Positions 52,579 through 60,650 of a DNA stretch of 64,000 nucleotides are shown here, piece by piece. Numbering within the stretch: the stretch's first letter is position 1; the number at the start of each line of letters is the position of its first letter. Origin of the DNA: an uncultured Opitutales bacterium (GTDB lineage: Bacteria > Verrucomicrobiota > Verrucomicrobiia > Opitutales > Intestinicryptomonadaceae). The position numbers and the translations under genes are program-made. Location: the NCBI GenBank assembly GCA_900545705.1, contig URAK01000002.1, positions 186,001 through 250,000 of the forward strand, in the 5' to 3' direction. Below the pieces are notes generated by a model that ran no database searches, had not been told where the DNA came from, and saw nothing but the letters and a program-made list of their open reading frames with translations.

Positions 52579-52592
52579 TTTGTGTGTATAGA

Positions 52593-53933
52593 TTACGGCG
52601 CTTCGCTCGCGTCTATTATTGCGAACATTAGTTCCGCCGAAGACGCCACCTTGCCGTCAACCTTGCAGGTGCCCTCGGCGCAAACAAATTTCTGCCCGCG
52701 CGATTTTGTGATTTTAACGTCGATTTGCACTTGGTCTCCGGGCTTGATGGCCTTGCGGAATTTAACCTTGTCGGCGCTCATGAAGTAGGCGAGCTTGTCC
52801 TCGCTGCTAACATGCCTTAGCATCATTATTCCGGCGGCCTGCGCCATCGCTTCAAGCTGCAACACGCCCGGCATAACCGGATTTCCCGGGAAGTGCCCCA
52901 TGAAGAAAGGCTCGTTTATCGTAACATTCTTTATTGCCGTCAGCTCGGCATCTCCGCGCGTTTCAACAACCCTGTCTATTAGTACGAACGGATAGCGGTG
53001 CGGAAGGAGTTCGAGTATCCTGCGCGTGTCGAGAGTTGTCTCTGTAAAGAGCTTTACATTTTGCTTCGCGGAGGAAGCTGATTTTTTGGGAGAATTTTTG
53101 GCGGCCTCGAACTGCTTGTAAATTTTATCGGTCAGCTTTGCGTTGAGCGCATGCCCCGGCCTTACGGCTACTATGTGCGCGTTCAGCTTTACGCCCAGCA
53201 GCGCAATATCGCCTATGATGTCGAGAATCTTGTGGCGCACAAATTCGTCGTGGTAGCGAAGGGGCTCTTTCGATATTATTTTGTCGCCCTTTATGACAAT
53301 CGCCGAGTCGAGGCTGCCGCCTTGGATTTTCCCCATTTTAAGGAGTTCCTCTATATCCTCGTAAACGGTAAAGGTTCTTGCAGGAGCTATTGCCGCCTGG
53401 TATGTTTCAGGGTCAATTTCTATCGAAAGGTGCTGCGTATGTATGCCGCGGTCGTCGGCGGACGTGCATGTTATTTTCAGTCCGTCGTATGGAAGCGCAA
53501 TCAGAGAGCGGTTGCCGTCGGAGACTGAGACGGGCTCGCGGAGGCTGAAAACTTGGCGCTCTGCGTCCTGCTCGACCGGTTCCGCCTGCTGGATTAGATT
53601 TACAAAGAACTTGGCCGAGCCGTCGAGAATAGGCGGTTCTGCGGCGTCCATTTCGACTATGCAGTTGTCGATGTCCATTCCGTTTAGGGCGCTTAAAACG
53701 TGCTCTATGGTATGTAGTTTTGTGTGCCCCGACGTCACCCCAGTGTTGCGGACAAGGTCCGACGATATTTGCGTAATATGCGGCTTTATTTCGGGCTTGC
53801 CGAAAATATCCTTGCGCTTAAAGACTATTCCCGTGTTTACGGGAGCGGGTTTGAGCGTCAGCGTGACGGACGCAGCCGAATGCAACGCCGTACCGTTGAT
53901 TGACACCTCGCGTAATATTGTGCGCTGTTTCAT
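52593..53933 (-). CDS. lpxC-fabZ: Bifunctional LpxC deacetylase/FabZ dehydratase
   Basis: One protein carrying the committed lipid A deacetylase and the hydroxyacyl-ACP dehydratase. Residues about 1-285 are LpxC, with zinc ligands in HTIEHVLSALNGMDIDNCIV and in RYHDEFVRHKILDIIGDIAL, plus VEMDAAEPPILDGSAKFF. After a Lys/Ser linker (about 280-300), residues about 305-446 are FabZ, with the catalytic histidine in LPHRYPFVLIDRVVE and the glutamate in GNPVMPGVLQLEAMAQAAG. Fusions of this kind are typical of Bacteroidetes and occur in some Verrucomicrobia and relatives. Confidence 0.96.
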   Translation of the reverse strand: MKQRTILREVSINGTALHSAASVTLTLKPAPVNTGIVFKRKDIFGKPEIKPHITQISSDLVRNTGVTSGHTKLHTIEHVLSALNGMDIDNCIVEMDAAEPPILDGSAKFFVNLIQQAEPVEQDAERQVFSLREPVSVSDGNRSLIALPYDGLKITCTSADDRGIHTQHLSIEIDPETYQAAIAPARTFTVYEDIEELLKMGKIQGGSLDSAIVIKGDKIISKEPLRYHDEFVRHKILDIIGDIALLGVKLNAHIVAVRPGHALNAKLTDKIYKQFEAAKNSPKKSASSAKQNVKLFTETTLDTRRILELLPHRYPFVLIDRVVETRGDAELTAIKNVTINEPFFMGHFPGNPVMPGVLQLEAMAQAAGIMMLRHVSSEDKLAYFMSADKVKFRKAIKPGDQVQIDVKITKSRGQKFVCAEGTCKVDGKVASSAELMFAIIDASEAP

Positions 53934-54367
53934 CTAAACGTCTCTGATTTCTTTGCTCTTGGCTCTATTTAAATTTTAAAAAAGGAGGATTGTTGCATCA
54001 TATAATTAGAAGTCAAGCGGAAAGGCGCAAGACAATTCTCACATAAGTCTCGCAAAATTCTCTGATTCCTTGCGTATTATACTTCCAGTATATACCAAAT
54101 CTACAAATTTATTTAGGGGGAGAAACTATATCACGATTTTATATTAAAACATGCTCAAGATAGTTTGAAAACCGCCTTTTATTTTCCAACTGATTTTTTA
54201 TAGGGCACAACGTGGGTAAGGTAGCATTCAATAAAACAAAAAAGGCGGATGTGAAATCCGCCTTTTTCCGTGGCTTACACGGCGGTTTATAATATCCCGC
54301 GCAAATTTTCGCCACGCTAAATAGCGCCCGAAACCATGCGCCGGGAAAACCGCCTCGAATTGCCAAA
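53934..54367. other. Intergenic region between HU and lpxC-fabZ
   Basis: This 434-base spacer holds the HU terminator at 54238-54267 and, nearer 53960-54000, the likely lpxC-fabZ promoter region. A GGAGGA-like stretch lies near 53984, too far from the lpxC start to be its ribosome site. Confidence 0.4.
54238..54267 (-). terminator. Rho-independent terminator of the HU gene
   Basis: GGCGGAT (54244-54250) pairs with ATCCGCC (54256-54262), flanked by A6 and T5. On the minus strand this gives a U-run, about 100 bases past the HU stop. Confidence 0.8.
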
Positions 54368-54643
54368 TTACTTGGAGACTTTGAAGTCGGCTCCGGGCTT
54401 AAACTTAACAACCTTCGAAGCCTTAATCTTTATCTTGGCCTTCGTGCGGGGATTGATGCCCATGCGAGCCTTGCGTTCAGCAACTGAGAATGTGCCGAAT
54501 CCGATAAGCTGAAGCTTCTTGTTCTTCTTAACGCCAGCCTTTATCGCGGCGAGAACAACATTGAGAGCTTTTTCGGCGCAAGCCTTCGTGGCGTCCTTGC
54601 CGAGAAGTTTCTGGATTTCAAGAATGAGTTCTGCTTTATTCAT
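54368..54643 (-). CDS. hup: HU-family DNA-binding protein
   Basis: Small nucleoid protein that bends DNA. At 91 residues it is full length. The helical start MNKAELILEIQKLLGKDATK, the turn LQLIGFGTFSVAERKARMG and the beta-arm INPRTKAKIKIKASKVVKFK are classic HU features. The arm sequence is unusually lysine-rich (TKAKIKIKASK). It lies directly downstream of the Mu-like terminase block but reads from its own AT-rich leader. Confidence 0.95.
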   Translation of the reverse strand: MNKAELILEIQKLLGKDATKACAEKALNVVLAAIKAGVKKNKKLQLIGFGTFSVAERKARMGINPRTKAKIKIKASKVVKFKPGADFKVSK

Positions 54644-54952
54644 ATTTGTTATTTTATTGGTTGTTAGAGTAAAATCTACACCGGAGTATTCTGGAAGTAG
54701 AAAACTAAGGCGCGATACAACTTATCATATTTTTATTAGGGAAATATCCTATTTCAAATGAACCGTTATCTCGCCCTCATATTTCAAAGACCAAGTTAGA
54801 ATTTTTTACGGCACAGTCAACAAAAATATAAAAATATTTTTTACCATGAAAACGCCTGAACGCTTTTAGAAAAAGGGACGGATTGATTTTTACGAAAAAA
54901 CTCCCATGCAACTTACGAAAAATTTTTCCATAAAAAACACCTTAAAATTTTA
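54644..54952. other. AT-rich spacer between HU and the terminase block
   Basis: This 309-base AT-rich spacer contains the HU promoter region. TTGAAA near 54760 on the minus strand is a possible -35. There is no portal or head gene and no recognisable attachment site. Confidence 0.4.
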
Positions 54953-56311
54953 TCACCATATAAAATTTGCCCCGCTTTTTTCGACAAGCTCCATTCCCGC
55001 GCCGGACGTTGCCTCGTCGGCAGCTTTGACAGCCAATGCAAGCGCCCAAAATCTGTCGGCATGCCCGTCGACAGTCCGCTCGGCGCAAAACCTAAGCGTT
55101 CCGCCAGCCCCCACTTCTTTTCGGACACTGCGTATATCGGCTATAATTTCTATGTCGTCGGGTATTCTTATCTTAGCGTCTTCAAACCTCGCCTTCAACG
55201 GGTATGCAAGCGCCTCTTTGACGCCCGCCGTAAAACTCACCCCGCCCACACGCGCGCTTCCATACCGCTCGACAGCCCTCTCGGCGAACTGGCGCCCCAG
55301 CCCGCTTTGGTCTATCCGCACGCACCTGAGATTCGGGAGCCTCAAAAATCTGTGCAATTCGGCCTCCTGCTGCGAAAATGGAACGTCCGACATTACTGAT
55401 ACCTCGCGCGTATATAAAATATCGCCAACGCTCTCCAAGAGCCAAAACACTGACAAGTCACGGCTTCGCCCCACATCGACCCCCAAAAATAAAGGGTTCA
55501 TCTTTCCGGCAGGACGCCTCCAATCCCCGTCTTCCGGCTTATAGCAACAGCGCGATATGCAGTCGTACCCCACAAAACCGGCGGAATCGTCAGCCGGAGT
55601 GCACATGTATTCCTGCAAAAAACTCTCAGTGTCGGCGCAGGAATTTTTTACATAATCAAAATAGTCCCCTTCGTCCATATCCCGGACTTCATGGCCCTCG
55701 GGAAGCGCCGATTTAAGCTTGTCTAAAAAACCTTGGTCAAGCGCGTCTTGAAGCGTCACCCTGTGCAGCGATACCTTTTTGGGATTCCCGCCGTACCGCG
55801 CCTCGTCAACGAGCTTTTTAAAAAAATTGCCCGATCCCCTGTGGGTCGAGATAATCTCCATTCTTCCGCCCCAGGTTATCCCAGGATACGCTATCGAGTA
55901 CAGCCGCTCGGGTTCGGGGTGGAGGGCAAACTCGTCTAGAACCCTCGTGCCCCTTTTCCCCGCCTGAGCGTCCGCGTTTGAGGAGAGCGACCATATCCGC
56001 GTTCCGTTGTAAAAGCCAATGTAATTCGCGGCGCTTTCGCCTACTACTTCGACTGCGCTGCAATCGGCGATAGCAGTGCCTATTATGTCGGAGAATTTTG
56101 AGCAGTCGGAAAGGAATAGCCTCGCCTGCATTTCGTCGCGCGAGCAGACCCAGGAATCGAGCTTCATTCCCGACAAGGAATGTTCCCTCACAAGCGAATA
56201 CGCAGCAGTCCAACTCATTCCTATTTGCCGGGACTTCTCCATTATTTTTATGCGGGATTTGTCCTCTATCCAAGCCCGCTGGTAGGGAAGGAAAAAAGTG
56301 TCGGCTTTCAT
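54953..56311 (-). CDS. Mu gp28-like large terminase
   Basis: DNA-packaging motor ATPase and nuclease. The 452 residues start with the gp28-type Walker A variant IKIMEKSRQIGMSWTAAYSL near residue 25. Walker B is in TRVLDEFALHPEPERLY near 135, and the coupling region follows as EIISTHRGSGNFFKKLV. The RNase H-like nuclease domain from about 270 keeps its acidic residues: LFLGVDVGRSRDLSVFWLL, then VRIDQSGLGRQFAERAV, and the late ADRFWALALAVKAADEA. All catalytic positions look intact, which is unexpected for a dead remnant. It ends just before the HU leader, and no portal gene follows. Confidence 0.88.
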   Translation of the reverse strand: MKADTFFLPYQRAWIEDKSRIKIMEKSRQIGMSWTAAYSLVREHSLSGMKLDSWVCSRDEMQARLFLSDCSKFSDIIGTAIADCSAVEVVGESAANYIGFYNGTRIWSLSSNADAQAGKRGTRVLDEFALHPEPERLYSIAYPGITWGGRMEIISTHRGSGNFFKKLVDEARYGGNPKKVSLHRVTLQDALDQGFLDKLKSALPEGHEVRDMDEGDYFDYVKNSCADTESFLQEYMCTPADDSAGFVGYDCISRCCYKPEDGDWRRPAGKMNPLFLGVDVGRSRDLSVFWLLESVGDILYTREVSVMSDVPFSQQEAELHRFLRLPNLRCVRIDQSGLGRQFAERAVERYGSARVGGVSFTAGVKEALAYPLKARFEDAKIRIPDDIEIIADIRSVRKEVGAGGTLRFCAERTVDGHADRFWALALAVKAADEATSGAGMELVEKSGANFIW

Positions 56312-56312
56312 T

Positions 56313-56981
56313 TTACAACAGCTTTAATTTTTCCTCTATTTTGCGCATAGTGTCTTCGCTTACAACGCCGTCCCCGGAGGATTTAGCCTTATCTGGTTTG
56401 CGTTTGGAATCGGCTGCAAACAGCTTTTGAAGTATGCCTGCAAGCGTCCCGACTTCCGAAATGCCGGCGTCTTCTGCTTTGCAAAGTCGGTCGAAAACGA
56501 TTTCCCACATTAGCGCGACGGACGCCTCCGGCGCGTCGAGGCATATGCCATCTTCAGCGATTTTGTCCGCCCGCTCCTTTGCGGCTTTAATGCGCGCTAT
56601 ATGCCTTTTAAAGCCGTCAGAAGGGAAAAATTGGGTATCCGCTTCTCCGAAGGAAGAACTTTTTGCGGCGTCCCCATTCCCGCCTGCAACGGCAGTTTCC
56701 CCATTGCTGACCGCCACGGCAATTTCTCCATTGCCGTAAGTTTCTTCGCATTTTTCATTCGCGGATTCTTCGCCTGAAAATATCTTTATTTCTGAGGCGC
56801 GGAATGCCGCTTGGCTTTCACAATCTTCAGTTTTGGGCGCGGCGTTTCTTTTCAGATTTTTTTTTGCGGCGGAAGCGGGCTTTTCCTCTTTCGTGGAAGC
56901 GCGCGGCTTTCTTTTTTTCGCAAGCTGCTTTGCGGAATTGTCTGATTCTTCGGGCGAAATATTCTTTCTTGTAGCGCACAT
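56313..56981 (-). CDS. Mu gp27-like (DUF3486-type) small terminase candidate
   Basis: A 222-residue protein with a long Lys/Glu/Ser/Ala-rich, probably disordered first half (about 1-120). A helical second half follows, GFKRHIARIKAAKERADKIA, then SVALMWEIVFDRLCKAEDAG and SEVGTLAGILQKLFAADSKR. In Mu-like phages the gene before gp28 encodes a DUF3486 helical protein thought to be the small terminase. The helical half, length and position fit. Sequence similarity alone is not convincing, so the call rests on context. It ends one base before the terminase start. Confidence 0.6.
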   Translation of the reverse strand: MCATRKNISPEESDNSAKQLAKKRKPRASTKEEKPASAAKKNLKRNAAPKTEDCESQAAFRASEIKIFSGEESANEKCEETYGNGEIAVAVSNGETAVAGGNGDAAKSSSFGEADTQFFPSDGFKRHIARIKAAKERADKIAEDGICLDAPEASVALMWEIVFDRLCKAEDAGISEVGTLAGILQKLFAADSKRKPDKAKSSGDGVVSEDTMRKIEEKLKLL

Positions 56982-57245
56982 TTAAAATTCCCCCGACTCC
57001 AAATATTCCTCGCCCTCCGAAGTGAGGCTCGCCCTCACACTCGACACGCTTATGCGCGACGGCCGCATTTCCACGAGCCCCTTTTGTCTAAGATACTCCA
57101 AGTTCCGCTGCACATCGTCCAATCCGCAATCGAATCCAGCAAGGCGCAATCCTTCAAGGATTGTCGACGGTGGGAGACCTGCGGGGAATACGGCGTAGAG
57201 CTGCAATAAAACGGCGCGCCTGAGCATTAAAAATTTGTCGGACAT
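56982..57245 (-). CDS. Small winged-helix protein, Mu gp26-like
   Basis: An 87-residue winged-helix protein. The recognition region reads LPPSTILEGLRLAGFDCGLD, followed by VQRNLEYLRQKGLVEMRPSR and a beta wing ending LTSEGEEYLESGEF. Mu-like phages carry a small winged-helix gene at this place, upstream of the gp27 type. It has no start overlap but lies one base from each neighbour. A regulatory or DNA-end-binding role is possible; nothing in the sequence decides between them. Confidence 0.65.
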   Translation of the reverse strand: MSDKFLMLRRAVLLQLYAVFPAGLPPSTILEGLRLAGFDCGLDDVQRNLEYLRQKGLVEMRPSRISVSSVRASLTSEGEEYLESGEF

Positions 57246-57246
57246 T

Positions 57247-57654
57247 TTATTCGTCCCCCCTGACCTTCATAAAGAGCCTGTCTGTCTTGACACTCAATTC
57301 CGCTATGCGCTGGTTGGCAATCTGGGCTTGCGCAACGAGAGAGCTTATATTTTGGGAATTGCGGCTGATTAGTTCGCGCGCCTCGTCGAGGCTGCGCGAG
57401 TATTGTTTTTGCATGGAGCGCGTCTCTTCGCGGATTTCCGAGCGGAGACTCCGCAAATCTTGAATGGCGTCGGATATGCAATGCATTATTTCGGCGCGGA
57501 CTTTTTCCATGTGCGAATATGTGACATACGTCAGTTTGGGATCAGGTTTTTCCGAGTGCAGTTCGCGTATTTTCAGCACGAGGTAATACGCGCCAAGAAG
57601 CGATGTTAAAACCATGAGTCCCGCACCGATGAATCGGGCGTTTTCAATTTCCAT
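57247..57654 (-). CDS. Membrane-anchored coiled-coil protein, Mu gp25/DUF2730-like
   Basis: A 135-residue protein with an N-terminal transmembrane segment (FIGAGLMVLTSLLGAYYLVL, about 8-27). A long coiled coil runs from about 50 to 125 (EIREETRSMQKQYSRSLDEA, then NISSLVAQAQIANQRIAELS). This is the layout of DUF2730/Mu gp25-type proteins, which sit upstream of gp26-28 in Mu-like genomes. First gene of the four-gene block. The region further upstream contains no phage gene. Confidence 0.65.
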   Translation of the reverse strand: MEIENARFIGAGLMVLTSLLGAYYLVLKIRELHSEKPDPKLTYVTYSHMEKVRAEIMHCISDAIQDLRSLRSEIREETRSMQKQYSRSLDEARELISRNSQNISSLVAQAQIANQRIAELSVKTDRLFMKVRGDE

Positions 57655-58162
57655 AATGCCAGATTCTATTCAATATCCCCGCAAAACGCAAAAATACTTT
57701 TGAAGTTTTTGATATTTTACGGGTGGGAATAATTGCCTGAGTTAAAAAATTTGGCGTATTTTTCTGAACTTTTAAGGCAGCCCTTTGATTTATCTAATTG
57801 GCAAAAAATACCTTTCCTGCGCGTTTATTTTAGCATTCAGACCATATACGCGCTGAGTGGGAGAAAAATTATAATTCCAAAACAGCATTCGGACTGCACT
57901 TGGCAAGTACGCCAGTTGCGCGGATGGAAATCGCATATTGGATATAAAAAGCCCTGGGTTGCGATATGGGAAAATCTCAAAAAGTTTTACCGTTTGCCGT
58001 GCGATTGAAGTTTTTTCATGATTATCCATTCCATTCAAATGGGGGGTTGTTCGCGGGATCAGAAAGTGCCCCCAAAAAGTAATAGCCCTGCCAATCGACG
58101 GAAGCAAATAGACAAAAAAACCGCCAAGAGATTCTTGGCGGTTTTTAGATTTAAAATTCGTA
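57655..58162. other. Intergenic region upstream of the terminase block
   Basis: About 500 bases between the phage-like block and the beta-barrel gene stop. It carries the beta-barrel terminator at its right end. Overlapping short frames on both strands (57733-58008 plus, 57790-58107 minus) have no start support or recognisable content. Remnants of upstream phage DNA may lie here but cannot be shown. Confidence 0.4.
58114..58146 (-). terminator. Terminator of the outer-membrane protein gene
   Basis: The stem ACCGCCAAGA/TCTTGGCGGT is flanked by A7 and T5, 17 bases past the stop of the gene at 58163. Confidence 0.9.
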
Positions 58163-58903
58163 TTAGCGGAGGAAGCCGATCTTGAACTTGGCGCCGATTA
58201 TGTCGCCATGTTTGAGTTCGGTATCGCCAGCATCCCAGCCAAAGTTATGCGACCAGAAAACGGAAACGCAGAACTGGTCTGTGACCCAGTAAGAAGCTTC
58301 AATGCCGGCTTCGTGGTAGCAGGGCATATTGTCCAGAGCATTCGCATTCCACTTCCAGTAGGGAGTGACGGAGATTTCGTCGAGGAGAACCAATTCTACG
58401 CCCGCGCCTACGCCGTAAATAAAGTAATTGTCGTTTGCGGAAGCAACGTCAGTATCTACGTCAATCCATTCGTATCCGGCAAAGCCGAAGCCAAAGGGTT
58501 TTATTGCTTTAAGGAAAGGAAGGCCTGTTTCAAAGTTCAGGTACGGGGTCAACTGCGCACCGACGTTGTAATTCGAAAGCTTAGCGGAATCTACGCTGCC
58601 GATTTCGCCGCTATAATTGTAATTGAAAAATATATTACCGTCGAGGCCCGCCCACTTGATGTCGCGGAAGGCGTTGATGCCGGGCTTAAGTATCGGGGCG
58701 TTTATCACTGCCGAGCCCTGTGCGCCAGTCGGGCTGTCGGTGACGCCGTTTGACTTATATTTTGATACGTTTACGGCGCCCGAAATGCTGACATAAGTGC
58801 GTCCGAGATTGCCAAGACTATCGCTCTTCTTGCTCCACGCGAATGCTGACGCGCCGGCAAGCAGGAGAGACACGGTGATGATGGTGATTTTCTTCATATT
58901 CAT
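58163..58903 (-). CDS. Outer-membrane beta-barrel protein
   Basis: A 246-residue protein with a signal peptide (KKITIITVSLLLAGASAFAW). The mature part has alternating-pattern beta strands typical of an eight- to ten-strand barrel, such as YNVGAQLTPYLNFETGLPFL, YFIYGVGAGVELVLLDEISV and FCVSVFWSHNFGWDAGDTEL. The final strand ends IIGAKFKIGFLR; the last residue is Arg rather than the usual Phe, with aromatic or hydrophobic residues just before. Family is not recognised. Single-gene unit with terminator. Confidence 0.82.
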   Translation of the reverse strand: MNMKKITIITVSLLLAGASAFAWSKKSDSLGNLGRTYVSISGAVNVSKYKSNGVTDSPTGAQGSAVINAPILKPGINAFRDIKWAGLDGNIFFNYNYSGEIGSVDSAKLSNYNVGAQLTPYLNFETGLPFLKAIKPFGFGFAGYEWIDVDTDVASANDNYFIYGVGAGVELVLLDEISVTPYWKWNANALDNMPCYHEAGIEASYWVTDQFCVSVFWSHNFGWDAGDTELKHGDIIGAKFKIGFLR

Positions 58904-58997
58904 AATGGGGATAATTTAAGGATTACCTTAACACCGATTTTATAAATGTAAAGCCTTTTTTCCCAACTCTCGACAATTTTCCGCTAATTTTTGAATG

Positions 58998-59026
58998 TTG
59001 ACATAATGGGAAAATGCGAATGAAAT
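58998..59026 (+). promoter_or_regulatory. Candidate promoter of the alcohol dehydrogenase gene
   Basis: TTGACA (58998-59003) and TGAAAT (59021-59026) are 17 bases apart. Transcription would begin within a few bases of the ATG at 59035, giving a nearly leaderless message and ruling out the earlier ATG at 59014. Confidence 0.45.
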
Positions 59027-59034
59027 TATATATT

Positions 59035-60183
59035 ATGCAAAACTTCATATTTCAAAATCCCGTAAAAATTCTCTTTGGCAAAGGCATGACGTCCAAGATA
59101 TCGGGGCTCATTCCCGCTAAAGCCAAAATCCTGCTCCTTTACGGGGGCGGATCCGTAAAGAAAAACGGCTCGTACGACCAGACAGTCGCGGCTATCGGCA
59201 AGCGCAAATTTGTTGAATTTTCAGGGATAGAACCCAATCCCGAATACGCGACATGCATGAAGGCCGTAAAGCTCATAAAAGACAAAAAAATCGATTTTAT
59301 AATAGCACTCGGCGGTGGTTCAGTTATAGATGCTTGCAAATTCATATCCGCTGCGGCGCTATACAAAGGGAAAGACCCATGGGACATTCTTGAAAAAGAT
59401 TTGCCTGTAAAAGAAGCCCTGCCCTTCGGCACTGTTTTAACGCTGCCTGCGACGGGTTCGGAAATGAACATGAACGCAGTCGTAAGCCGCAGGGAAATAT
59501 GCAAGAAACTTTCCTTCGCCTCTGAAAAGGTTTTCCCTCAGTTCTCGGTGCTCGACCCAACTTTCACATTTACGCTTCCTGCGCGCCAGACGCGCAACGG
59601 AGTCATAGACGCGTTTGTACACGTAATGGAGCAATACCTGACAAGGCCCGCAAACGCCGAGATTCAGGATAGGTTTTCCGAATCGATAGCACAGACACTT
59701 GTCAAAGAGGGACCAATCGCATTAAAAAAACCTGAGGACTACGACTGCCGAGCAAACATAATGTTTGCCGCCACAATGGCTCTAAACCACTTGATATGCT
59801 GCGGAGTTCCGCAAGACTGGTCCTCGCACCTGATAGGGCACGAAATAACCGCTTTGTACGGGCTCGACCACGCTGAAACACTTGCAATCGTCATGCCAAA
59901 AGTTCTCGAATATAAAAAGGCGCAAAAGCTCGACAAGCTCGTGCAGCTCGGCAAGCGGGTATTTGGCATAAACGAAAAGAGTAAATCAAAGGCGGCCGAC
60001 GCCACAATTCTTGCGATGAAGAAGTTCTTTGTGAAAATGGGCGCGGGAGTTGAGCTGAAATCATACAAGCTGCCTGCCGACGCTCCGGAAGCAATCGGCA
60101 AAAACATTGCCAAGAACTACGATAGACTCGGGGAGAACGCAGACATAACTCCGGAAGACGTTGTAAAAATAATGAAGCTTTAA
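59035..60183 (+). CDS. Iron-containing alcohol dehydrogenase (YqhD/BDH-like)
   Basis: NAD(P)H-dependent aldehyde reductase or butanol dehydrogenase. The 382 residues from the chosen start (MQNFIFQNPVKILFGKGMTS) align in shape with YqhD-type enzymes of about 387. LALGGGSVIDACKFISAAAL-like (here IIALGGGSVIDACKFISAAA) is the cofactor site. Metal ligands lie in GVIDAFVHVMEQYLTRPANA (Asp, His) and in DWSSHLIGHEITALYGLDHA (two His). The fermentative role is likely aldehyde disposal or alcohol formation. Two further in-frame ATGs lie up to seven codons upstream but fall inside the candidate promoter. Confidence 0.95.
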   Translation: MQNFIFQNPVKILFGKGMTSKISGLIPAKAKILLLYGGGSVKKNGSYDQTVAAIGKRKFVEFSGIEPNPEYATCMKAVKLIKDKKIDFIIALGGGSVIDACKFISAAALYKGKDPWDILEKDLPVKEALPFGTVLTLPATGSEMNMNAVVSRREICKKLSFASEKVFPQFSVLDPTFTFTLPARQTRNGVIDAFVHVMEQYLTRPANAEIQDRFSESIAQTLVKEGPIALKKPEDYDCRANIMFAATMALNHLICCGVPQDWSSHLIGHEITALYGLDHAETLAIVMPKVLEYKKAQKLDKLVQLGKRVFGINEKSKSKAADATILAMKKFFVKMGAGVELKSYKLPADAPEAIGKNIAKNYDRLGENADITPEDVVKIMKL

Positions 60184-60221
60184 CCGCTGTAAGTCGTTGG
60201 CTTGCCAACGCGCAAAACACT

Positions 60222-60253
60222 CGGGACGGAAAACTTTCCGCCCCGTTTTTTTT
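60222..60253 (+). terminator. Terminator of the alcohol dehydrogenase gene
   Basis: The stem CGGGaCGGAA/TTCCGcCCCG with one mismatch is followed by eight T's, about 40 bases past the stop. Confidence 0.85.
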
Positions 60254-60320
60254 GCAATCAACAAAAAGTGTACATGCCGCCGTATAGTTAATATGCGCGC
60301 AAACTTCATAACAAATAAAG

Positions 60321-60350
60321 AAAACCGCCTCAAATCTTCAAGGCGGTTTT
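60321..60350 (-). terminator. Hairpin serving as minus-strand terminator
   Basis: AAAACCGCCT/AGGCGGTTTT with a ten-base loop is symmetric enough for both strands; on the minus strand it is followed by CTTTATTTG. It lies beyond the tandem array and would end transcription from the GH50-like gene. Confidence 0.65.
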
Positions 60351-60650
60351 CTTATGGGGGCTTCGCGCAAGTTTGCAAGGGACTGGGGCTCACTCTGGAA
60401 TTGTCTACTCCAAGGCGGGTTTCTCTTGCGTGTCAATGGTACATTGCAAGAAACAAAACTACTGTCTCGGGTTGTCGACTCCGATGCGTTTTTCTTGCGG
60501 GCTCTGCGCAAGTTTGCAATAGGAAGCCACCAGTCCAGGGCTTATTAGCTCTTGGCAGTTCTTTTTGCGGCGCTCGCGAAAACGAGGTTTACGAGGCGAT
60601 AGGCCCTGGACCTATTAGCCCTGGGCAGTTCTTTTTGCGGGCTCCGCGCT
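60331..60650. repeat. Degenerate ~70-bp tandem repeat array
   Basis: Five copies, aligned on a TGCGG-type landmark at 60353 (TATGG), 60427, 60496, 60566 and 60636. The spacings are 74, 69, 70 and 70 bases. Copies 1 and 3 share CGCAAGTTTGCAA; copies 4 and 5 share TTGGCAGTTCTTTTTGCGG or its near twin; copies 3 and 4 share CCAGTCCAGGGC / GCCCTGGACC-type words. The last copy runs up to the stop codon of the GH50-like gene. Confidence 0.75.

Larger units (their letters stand above)
54953..57654 (-). mobile_element. Isolated Mu-like terminase module (gp25-gp28-like)
   Basis: Four minus-strand genes separated by single bases have the order and features of Mu gp25 (membrane-coiled coil), gp26 (winged helix), gp27 (small terminase-like) and gp28 (large terminase). 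Flanking genes are chromosomal: HU on one side, a beta-barrel protein on the other. No transposase, portal, capsid, tail or lysis gene is present, so this is a phage remnant or a kept, repurposed module. Confidence 0.75.

Noticed and set aside
57733..58107. Overlapping short frames on both strands beside the phage-like block
   Set aside because: Start codons are weak (TTG on the plus strand), no homology is seen, and the two exclude each other.
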